Assembly: GCA_963969365.1 (NCBI GenBank)
Contig: OZ017750.1
Location: 1,798,001 to 1,862,000, forward strand
Length of the DNA stretch: 64,000 nucleotides
Reading direction: 5' to 3'
Source: Asterochloris sp. CNOR1
Taxonomy: Eukaryota; Chlorophyta; Trebouxiophyceae; Trebouxiales; Trebouxiaceae
The notes under the pieces were generated by a model. That model was not told the DNA's origin. It did not search any database and saw nothing but the letters and a program-made list of their open reading frames with translations. Position 1 is the first letter of the stretch. Each line of letters starts with the position of its first letter. Both the position numbers and the translations under genes were made by a program. Shown here piece by piece: positions 45,401-55,100 of the stretch.

Positions 45401-48400
45401 TGTAGCATGTGCCTGTGCCAAGGAGGGCCACCTTGCTGATGACGACTTTGCTTCTACCCGCCTGCAGACGTGGCAGGAGGCAGCGTCTGCGCGACAGTTT
45501 GGGCGGGCACAGGCCGAGGTCAAGCTGGCTGTGCTGGCAGGCCAGACCCGCTTCACCGCGGACCACCGCCAGGCTGCCCTGCTGCAGAAGACAGTGACGG
45601 GGGGGCCAACAGGCGCGCTGGCTGCCGCATTCTGCGCGTGGCTGGACTGTGTGCAGGCAAGAGGCTGCCCAGGCCCTGGTCTGTGTCCATTAGCATGCAT
45701 GCTGCCCTGGGGCAAGACTGCTCACATTGCTAGGCAACTGATCAGCATGCACTGCACTGCCCAACCAGTACAATCAGTGGGCATGTGACTGCAACATGCC
45801 CTGCACTTCTTGATTCTGGTGGACAACGGGCCAGTCAGCATTGCTACCCACCTGTACCTGTACTGGCGGCGCCTGGGGCTGCAGCATCATGATCCATTTC
45901 GTGTCTGGCACAGTGACACCTGGCAGCATCATGCATCGTGGACTTGGGGCTGAAAGGTGCCTCATAAACTGCAGGAGCGCTGCCGGCAGCGTGCTATCCT
46001 GCACCGTTGCTTGGACCGGATGGCAGGGCGCCTGCAGCGAGGCAGCCTGCGTGCATGGCACCGCCTTGTGCAGGCACGGCGCCAGCGACGGGTGGCCCTG
46101 CTCAGATTCCTGGCTCGGGCTGCCCACGGCCGGAAGCAGCGCGCCTTTGACTGGTGAGCCCACAAAACCTGGCACAGATCTGTGACCTCCAGGCTGAAGG
46201 CGGCCACCACATCTGGCCAATGTGGGCCTCCTGTGTTAGCCAGTGGGGTACACACTATGTCTAGTTCTGAGGGGTTCATTTGAGGTTCAGGTACACAGCT
46301 CAGCTGCAGCGCTGGGCAGCAGTGACAGCCAACCAGAGAGGTGCAGCATACAGCCTGCCAGGGCCTTCTGACTTTCAGGAATTTCCTTCCAAGTCTTATA
46401 TGTGCCCGAGCTGTGCACGCTGTGCCTAAGTCGCAAAGGGAGGTGGCATGCCGCTGCACTTCATTGCTGAAGAGCTGGACCCTGAGCTGGGGTTCTGCAC
46501 TCTTGTGAGCCCAGCTCAGGGACTGAAGCATGAGTGCCAGGCGGACTTTGACGTGCACAGAGCGGGACGCAGCTGGTATGGACCTCAGGGCTATTGCTTG
46601 GATTGACGCTTGCGGGCTCGGTAACAGGAGGCTAGGACAGGCGCCAAGCATCGGTCCTTGTGAGGTCTGCGTCTAGCTCTTGACAGCCATGGAACTGCCA
46701 CCCCTCATGCAGTTGGTGTGCGGCCTGGCAGGAGCGCTGCGAGGCGCTCAACCGCCTGCGGGCGTGCATCACACGCAAACGCATCTCTTTCCGCCTCTTC
46801 AAGCAGTGGTACTGGGAGAGCTTTGACGAGGATGTGCAGGTCAGTGCTACACTGCACCCTGCGCAGCAACTACCGTGGGCCAAGCATTGTAGATGAGGGC
46901 TGCTGCCATGACAAGACTGTGTGCACAGGCACACAGCCGAGCAGGGATGGACCCTGCTGCCAGCTGCCTGCTGTGCAGCACATGTGCACGCCTGGCAGCA
47001 TCAGCAGATGCAAACCTGCTTCCTCTTGCTGGGCATCTAAGCCTTGATCTGCTCAGGATGCACACACGGATGCCTTGGTTATTGCTGCCACAGGCCCCTA
47101 TGTAGGCCACCCTGCATGAAGGGGGGAACGAAGATCTGGCAGAGAACCAATAACGTCTCCATGCCTGAGTCACAGGCCATCTCAGGCAGTTGAGTGAACT
47201 CAACAGAAGGGGGTGGCTGCTTGTTGTCGGTCTGGCTTTTCCAATGTGAGGCATGCCTTGCCTGCAGGCCACTCTGCACGACATCTTCCACCAGACTGAG
47301 GAAGACATTGCCACGTCAGCTGCCACCGGCCCCAGCCCCATGCAGCAGCGCTCCCCGCCCCGCCTGCTCAGCGATGCGCCAGCCCGTGCTGGCAGCCTCC
47401 TGACGGCTTTCCCTGCGAGCAGGCGCAGCTCCAGGCTGACAGCTGAGGAGCTGGGGGCCCTGCTGGAGTCGCCAGCAGCCCTGCTGGAGGGCCTGCACCC
47501 GCAGCGCCACACGTCCAGTGCGCGGACCAGCGGGCTGTATGGAGGCACAGGTGGGCACTGCACAGCATGCACAGCACGCGATGCAGAGGCATCCACTGTA
47601 GCGCAGCGCCACACCTCCAGAGCGCGACTGGCAGCAGGCTGTGGTTGGGGGCGCAGGTGGGCAGCTGCTGATGCAGTCTCGCATCGAGAAAGATTTTGCA
47701 CATCTGGAAGCCCACAGGCTGGCAGCAGCCACAATGTGAAGCGGTTTGTGCTCACCTTCAGCACACTGCCAGTCCAAGTGCTGCTGCGGCTTCTCTCCTC
47801 TTGCCTTGCCCTGCCTCACAGCCTGCACCACTGTCCCTGTAGCGGCCCTCATGCGGGAGGGCAGTGCAGCCTACATGCACAGCACCGGCCACCATGGCTC
47901 TGAGGGTGCGCCACATGCTGAGCTGGACGGACTGAGGAGGGGTAGCTCCCGCATCCCTGCGCCACCAACAGCCGCCAGGCACCCATCTCCAGGTCAGCAG
48001 CTGCCCTCATGCCCAACATCCTGCACTGAACTGCAGTGCTCAGACACGTCATTACCAGGGAACGTGAGTCAGCTCCTGCTGCTACAGCTGATGGAGCCCA
48101 GCTGTCAAGAGAGCAATGGTTCCCAGCTGACATGAGAGCATGTCCCTGCAGGCCATGGAGAAAGCTTTGCTCAGATGGAGCAGCAGCACCTGGGGAGCCC
48201 CACTGGCGGCTATGTCATGAGCAGCCGATCGGCTCTGCAGCCTGACCTCACATATTACAGCGAGCTGCAGCCCCCTGCAGACACCTATAGCTCCCAGGCT
48301 GGCATCAGCGATGCTGGTGTGGAGCTGTATGTGGAGCAGACTTTGACTGAGGTACTGCAGCGCGCACAGTCCCGAGCTGGCTCCCAGGGGCTGCCTGAGT

Positions 48401-49080
48401 CCATGTGGCACGCAGATGCCAGACAGCAGCAGCAGGCCTGCCTAGCTGAAGCGCAGCAGCCCCAAGGGCACAGGCTGGGCTTTGCGAGGGGCCCTGCCAA
48501 GCGGGGTGCCAGCCGTTTCAGCGTCGGCCACCCTGCCACAACTGGCCCGCAGGCGCTCTATGCCCACAATCAACAGCTCATGTGGGAGGCTGCCAATGCT
48601 GGCCAGCGCGGCAGCTGGCAGTATGATGCAGCCACTGCTGGCCCCCAAGATGGCCCGAGTGGCGGCTGGCAGTATGATGCAGCCACTGCTGCCCCCCAAG
48701 AAGGCTGGCAGAAGCAACAGGGGCCACAGGACAGCATTTCCTTGGTAGTTGGAGCTCAGAGCATCGGCTCAGGCAGTAGTCCAGGCATGCATGCATCAGA
48801 TGTGTACAGGCCATGGGATCCGCCACAGATGCGCCAGCAGGCCAGCCCTGATCAGCACAGCTTCACTGCCAGCACACCAGGCAAGGGGCTTGTGCAGATG
48901 GGGTCCAGCGACAAGCTGGAGCTCATCAGGGCCTTTGGCGAGACTAGTGAGGGGTCACCTCCCCTGCAGGCTTCCCCTGGGCACCCAAGCCCTCCCACGC
49001 ACATCCCACCAACTTCAATAACCAAAACAGACATGGCCAGATCTCAGGCGCAGTACTTCAATCCTTCATTTGATACTTGA
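38340..49080 (+). CDS. Giant Sfi1-type centrin-binding repeat protein with beta-trefoil-like N-terminus
   Basis: Exons: 38340-38390, 38534-38671, 38892-39083, 39316-39459, 39674-39784, 40132-40313, 40628-40848, 41012-41180, 41336-41581, 41820-42053, 42209-42367, 42516-42702, 42831-43003, 43165-43438, 43567-43886, 44318-44537, 44758-44925, 45091-45246, 45468-45656, 45975-46153, 46291-46340, 46732-46839, 47268-47550, 47843-47992, 48152-49080. They give about 1,745 residues: a beta-trefoil-like domain, a coiled coil (about residues 175-270), then roughly 28-30 Sfi1-type repeats, then a disordered tail. Sfi1 proteins form long helices coated by centrin at centrosomes, basal bodies or spindle poles. 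Four introns appear to use GC donors (after 38671, 41581, 45246, 45656). The 46340/46732 join is out of phase; a 23-nt micro-exon at 46379-46401 would fix it. The start codon is provisional. Confidence 0.85.
40628..46839 (+). other. Array of Sfi1-type Trp repeats
   Basis: Exons 7-22 repeat a helical unit with a small-F/L-x-x-W-(R/K/H) core roughly every 23-35 residues. Examples: LQAWAAV, FTQWRER, FKGWRHW, LVHWRIV, FAAWHTV, FTAWRDH, LVNWQRV, FKAWLSC, FRRWHYA, FQSWRLW, FVGWRAV, LSAWRAE, FAGWQAW, LLQWRAV, LAAWRGQ, FDAWMEH, FEAWRSA, FSAWVDF, FETWQEA, FCAWLDC, LRAWHRL, FKQWYWE. Gln, Arg and Ala dominate between cores. This matches the centrin-binding consensus. The repeats persist across exon joins, which supports the model. 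Confidence 0.88.
42026..42125 (+). repeat. Copy of exon end plus donor in the Sfi1-like gene
   Basis: Exon 10 end (gctcagcaaggcggtcctga, then g|gtgagc) recurs 52 bp later at about 42078-42125 as tttggcaaggctgtgctgag|gtgaaa. Confidence 0.75.
47498..47665 (+). repeat. Copy of exon 23 end plus donor in the Sfi1-like gene
   Basis: 47498-47555 (gcagcgccacacgtccagtg ... cacag|gtgggc) recurs at 47599-47665 (gcagcgccacacctccagag ... cgcag|gtgggc), about 101 bp later, inside the intron. Confidence 0.8.
48610..48711 (+). repeat. 51-nt tandem duplication in the last exon of the Sfi1-like gene
   Basis: Two adjacent units encode (S/G)WQYDAATA(G/A)PQ(D/E)G; the reading frame is kept. Confidence 0.9.
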
Positions 49081-49160
49081 AATGGCACAAGACGTCATCC
49101 ATTGGACTGATGAGGCGACAGTATTGCCTTATGACTGTGTGACGCTGGCAACTAACTATT
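49081..49160. other. 80-bp gap between convergent stop codons
   Basis: The Sfi1-like gene (+) stops at 49080 and the USP48/UBP26 gene (-) at 49161. Their 3' UTRs must overlap on opposite strands unless extremely short. Confidence 0.8.
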
Positions 49161-52100
49161 TTAAGTACAAACTTCCTGGAGCTGAGCGTCCATGGGCTGA
49201 TAATCTGAACCTGTCTGCAAGGCAGTGCCCTGAAAGCCACGTTCCCGAATGGCAGTGTGGCCAGTGGGCTTGAAATCGCTGTCAGAGAAAAAGCTTGCAT
49301 AGTCCTCATCATCATGTTCATGGCTGTTGGCAATGGCAAGCTCCTCCCCTGGCAAGATGCTGCAACCTGTAGCACCATGCAAGGTGTGAGCCACAGCCCT
49401 TACGAAGGGAGCCCTTGCTCTGGCACTGTGGCAAAATGACTGCACAGCTGCAGGGGGTGCCTACTTGCAGTCTCCCTGCAGCCAGTCTTGCTGAGGACAC
49501 TGCACATGTACAGCCGTTCCGAGAGCAACCCACCTGCTAAGGTCATTTTGTCTTCTTCAAGCTTTTGCCACTGCCCCTCCTTCAGTTTGTGGATCTGAAC
49601 ATTGCGGGGGTGCATGGTGAAGGTCTGCACAATCTTGAGCCTGAGATCGTGGACCGTGTCGTGGCTGCTGACAGTCATGGGCACGCGGCCCTTGCGAGCG
49701 CGCTTGCTCTTGCGAGCTCCTGCAGGAGGGTGGTGTCTTTCAGTCCCTGGCACGTTGTCCTCTACATTTTTTGCCGCAGCAGCTCAGCTCATGTTGCCAT
49801 GCCACACCCCAGTGCAGCTGCTGAGCACTCCCTGGCGTGACCCTTGAGGACTTTCCTGCCCGCGATCGCTCCATGCCCACTGCAGAGCTCAACACACTGC
49901 CGGCAGCACCTACCTATGACGCTGCTGCCAACTGCAGTGGAGGCGTTCCTAAGATCTTCCTCAGTCACCAGCTCGGCAAACACCTCCACGCCCGTATAGG
50001 TCAGCTTGTGGGCCATCAGGGCGGCCGCCCGTGCAGTCACGGCCTGCTGGCACACGGGTGGCGTGCTCTCCAGAAACCCCTGCTGCGCAGGGCGGGAGGC
50101 GGTGGCTGCTCCCTGCACACAGTGGGTGCGGGCCGCGTTTAGCACAGTCTGCGCTCTGCAGGACACAGATGGCATGCTCTTCAGAAGCCCTGCTGCACAG
50201 GCCGGGAGGCAGTGGCTTCTCCCTGCACACAGAGGTGCGGGCTGCATCAGCTCATCTTCCTGTGCAGGGGAGAGTAAGGCTGTTGTGTCTCTCCTGAAAC
50301 AGCTTGAAAGATTGGGGAGCAGACATGGCAGGTTGCTACTCACTGCACATCAGGTCTGGGTGTGCATGAGCAGGAGCCCCGCCGCCAACCCTTCTACGGT
50401 GTGGAGGCAGAGGCAATGCTGCTGCCCTGTGCCACAGGCAGCAGACCAGACACTGCAGGTGGCTGCAGCCTGCATTTCAATTATGGGCTGCGTCAATGCC
50501 AGGTCCCGGTTTTGCAGCTGTCGCCCATCCCTTGGCACGCCTCAGTCAGAGGAGGTGCTGGGCAGCCTGTCAGACGGCTGGATCAAACCCCCAGCAGCTT
50601 GCTGCACGCTGTCAGTACTGCAGGAGGTCCAGCTGAATGGCAAGCTGCTCCAGTGTGCACATGCCTTGCCTGAAGCTCCGCCTGCGCCAAGGTGGGCATC
50701 AGCATATAACAAGCCAAGGTGCACCTCTCTTGCCAGACATCAAGCAGCGCTGTCAGGCATGAGCCCGCCAGAGGTCATGCGGCCCAGGCCCAAGCCTCCT
50801 GAGCACACGGCAAGCCTCAAGCCGTACCTGAATGGGTTTGAAGGGGTCATCCCCATAGACCCGCTCATCTGCCAGGCTGCCCGCCACCAGCGGCGGCGCG
50901 GCTGCCTGCTCTGCCTGCTCTGCTGAGGGGCCAGACACCTTCAGCCTGGCGGTGGGTGCCCTGCATGCAGCACCCGCAGGTCTGGCAGGCACGGCCGCGC
51001 GGGGAGCAGCGGGATACAGACACAGCCTGCCTCGTGTGTGGATGCCAAAACGGCTGCCGCATCAGAGGAGTCCACAAGCATGTCCATGTGCACCCGTGTG
51101 CAGGCTCAGCAAGATGGGTGCCACAGCAGAGGACAACCAGGCTTGTCTCCGTGCAGGGGTGCAGGCTGAGCCAGCACCAGGGCAGCAGCAGGCTGCCTGA
51201 GGGGCACACCTGCTTTGGAACAGGTCATCCCCCTCAGGCCCATACAGCAGGGCCAGCTGCTCCCAGTCCTGCATGGCCACCAGCTCAAAGGGGTCCTCAC
51301 TGGCGTCCACCTGCATCCACCTCCCGCGCCTGCAAGCCAACCAAGACTCAACAGGCGCGCTGGGCAAGATGAGCAGTAACACACAGGCACGCCACAAGAC
51401 TGCTGCGGGAAACAGCTCTGGAACCCAGCCACCAGGCAGCCAACAAGCCTGCGCACATGCGGCAGCCGCCTGCCAAGCTTGCAGGCATTGTAGCAAGCTT
51501 GAGGTGCCTGTGGCGGTACAGACATCAGGTAGCCGAAGTGAGGATGGGGCACAGTGGGCCAGGACCAGGGGCGCGCATCAGCGATGCAGCCGGGAAGCCC
51601 AGCTCACAGGATGCTCTGCCTTGTCATGTTGCAGGTGCACCCCTGTCAGCCTCATTCTGTTGCTTGAGGCAGGAAGGTGTGGTGTTGCAGGTGGGTCAGC
51701 AGGGTGACCAGCCTGTGGCCGGCCTGGGGGCTCACCTGTGAACCACGGCAGGGACCTCATAGTTGAGCAGCCTCCCGTGACACTCGCACATCACCCCTTG
51801 CAGCGCCTGTGCCAGCTGGGGGGGCGCCTCGGCCACACAGCCCCCTGGAACGCGCTGCTTGCGGCTGCCCTCCTTGATCCAGGCACGCCACACCTGCAGG
51901 CCGGGGGGGGGGACCACCTTGGCAGCAGCGTCTGGGGTGCTTGCACCTCCTAGGCAGGGGCAGCCACAACTCGCAGCTATCCTCCTTGATCATGACATGC
52001 CACATCTGCAGGAGGGGCCAATGGGCAGGGTCAGCTCAGTGCCTCAACAGCTGGTGGGCATCTGTCACACCTGCAGACAGGCCCAGAGGCTGCTTGGCGG

Positions 52101-55100
52101 CATTGCAGGTGGGTGCCTGTGCAGCTTGAGGGGCCCTCCTGACGGCAAATGCAGCTTGGCACCTGTGCAGAAGGCTGCCCTCCCTGCTTGAGGCCCGTAA
52201 AATGTACAGGCAGGGGCAGGCACAGCTGTGGCGCCTAGGCGCAGCTTGCTGCACTGCCACCCCAGACGGATGCGTGAGATGATTGGCCATTGTCTTAGAG
52301 CAGCCCACAAGGGGGCAACCACAAGTGCAACTGCAAGCACAAGCATAGCAGCGACAGGCCCTGGAGCGTATTGCTTAGAGCAGGTGAGCGCATCCCGCCT
52401 GAGGGTACGCTGTGCCCCCCAGCCTGCTGCCAGAGATGCAGCAGGCTGCTCTGCAGCAGCACAGCCTCAGAAATTGCAACAAGGTCTGACAGGGAACACA
52501 GCTGTGCCATTGGCAGGACAACGACACTGACTTAGTTTGAGGCAGGGCTGGTGTTGAATAATACATTCCCTTGGCTGCCAAGGCCATCTGGCAGCACCTG
52601 GAGACTGACCTGGAGCCAGTTCTGTGGCACAAGGGCGTAGATGCTCTCAGGCTCCAGGTGCAGAGCTGTGCCGGCTGCCAGGTGGGGCAAGCTGGACTTG
52701 ACATCCTCCACAGCCTCAGACACCGCCTGCAGCCAGCACACAGCTGGCAGGGTGAGTGAAGCCACATGGTCAAGATTGAGCAGCACACTTCGAATTGAGC
52801 GCATCTCTGCTGACAGCTTGGTGCGAATCCGGCTTGCAAGGAGCAGCAGCAAAACAGAAGGCACCATGGGCACCAGGCAAGCATGGGAGCAGATCTTGAA
52901 GGTGTGGGCTTGTAGAGCCCCCCGCTTGCAGCCTACAGGGGAGGATACAGGCCACAGGCAGCTGACCTGGCCCTGGCGCCGCGAACTGGCAAGGTCCCGT
53001 AGGCACACACGACAGTCCTGGTGCCCGACGTTGAAGGTTGCCAGCTCCCGAGGGGTCACAGCATCTACAGGCAGTATGGAAATTGGGTCAAGAGATGATA
53101 ATAGGATGTGCATTACACCTGCGCTGCACCTGGCAAGCTGCCCACAGCTTGTACCTACCGGCAGCAAGCCCGTTCACAGCAGAGACCTTGCCCACCATCT
53201 TGGCGGAAAACTTGTGCATCTTTGTCAGCGTGCATGCCATTGTACTGGGTCTCCAGAGATCCGGCTGGATCTCTGTTCCCTTCGTCAGACAAGTCGGCGT
53301 GTCTCTGCAAAGGCGATGACCCGCCGCCCATGCATGATGCTATACTTGCCCCCATCCCCAGCTCCGCGCCCTTGCGCTGCCATACACGCCTGGCCATAGC
53401 ATGCCACCAAGCTGCGTGGCATTATGCAAACGCTTCCAGGAGCCCAGGACACCGTTCCCTGGCCCCAGCAGCGCAGGAGGCATATCACACTTGTTGGCCA
53501 GATTCAGCAGCCGGTCAAATTATAGCTTGCGGGCTGTTGTGCTGAGTTTGATGATGGCCCTGCCCCCAAGATACAAGGATGCTGGCAGATCGACAACATT
53601 GTTGCAGATATCTGCAGCACTGCTCCAGGGCCACAGCAGCCATTTGTGCCCACAGTTTGTGAGACATAGGAACCGAACCTTTGTCGGGGGGTGCTGGGCT
53701 GGACGCCGTCGTGCCAGGCCCTGCCAGGGGCGCCCCATCTGCCTCCACCATCACGCAGTCGCTGTCAGCCTGCACAGAATTCCTGCAGGCAGGGGCCATG
53801 CTCGATGTAGCTGGAGGCCTGCTGCCCACAGCACCTACAGGTCCCTCCAGACTGCATGATTGAACCCAGCTTGCAGCAGCTTGGTGGAGCTCTGCTGATT
53901 AATTTTTGGGGATCAGAAAGGCGTAAGCCAGATGCACCCCAAGATCCACAAGGAGCTCCACATGTGCAGTGCAGCCTTGGCAGCAGCAGGGCCCCAGCAC
54001 ATGAGGGCCACAGGCAATGACAGCTGTCCTCACTGCTCCAGGATCCCTACATGCCAGATGCATCTCAGAGGGCCACACCCACCCATTGGATCTGTCAGCT
54101 GGCGCCCCCTCCAGCAGATCAGCCTGCCTGGCAACAGCAGCTGTCTCCGCTGCAGTGGCTGCCTCTGTGGCTGCCTCTGCAGCTTCCTGCGCCCTCTTCA
54201 GCTCTGCTGCCTGCCAGCTGCCCCTGACAAACCCCCAGAGGTCGCGTGGGAGGCTGATGCGCCTGGCGCGTGTCCCAGCAGACTCTGGCAGCAGATCCCC
54301 ATGCGGGCAGGTGATGTTGTCTGTGGGGGAGTCCACCACCTTCGCCTTGCTGCCTGAGGCAACAGTCATCCTGCCTTTGCGAGTCCTCCAGTTCCTGCAC
54401 AGCATGGGCGACACGTCAGCATGAATGGAGTCAGACATGTCTCAGTTACATGGCTTAGCCTGCAGTACTGCTGGCAGGACACATGGCTTGTTGAGTGCGA
54501 GATGGCTGCCAATGGCCAGCAAGGTCTTTGCAGCTATCCCAGTCTTAGTGGAGAGCACTTGACCATCACTAGCGCTGTGCCAGTATGTGTGCAAGCAGGC
54601 CAATTGCTGGGACAATGTGCCAAAGAAGAGCTAAGCTCACTGCTGCTTGCTGTGGGTGTTGGAACAGTCTCACATACAGGGAACAGGCTAGGTGGCGCCT
54701 ACACATGACAGGTGACCTGCGCCTAGGCCAGCACCACAAGTAGGCAGGCCAAGAGTAGTGAGGGCAAGCTCCCCCTTGCCAGGGTAGGCAGCAGCTGGCT
54801 CTGCCATTCCAACAGCACCTGGACAAGGCAGAGCACAGGCAGTCCCGACACACTCACTGGATCCATTGCCGGGAGACATAGAAGTCCTGGCTGCCGCCTC
54901 GCTCATCGGCGGCCTTCAGAGCAGCCACGGCAGCCAGCATGGCGTCCCGCTGCTGCCCCTCTGCATCCTCGTTGTGCATGGCCTCAAGGCGCTGCAGCAG
55001 GCAGGCCGTGCACAGGTCCTCAGGGGCCAGCTGAGGACCCCCCCCGCAGCGCTCCACCAGCTCCGTCCAGGCCTCCACCGTGATGCGCTTGATGGTGTCT

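Noticed and set aside
45790-45956. Trp-containing open stretch (YLYWRRLGL) as an additional Sfi1 repeat exon
   Set aside because: No acceptor/donor pair in the right phase was found, and the neighbouring exons already join in phase 0.
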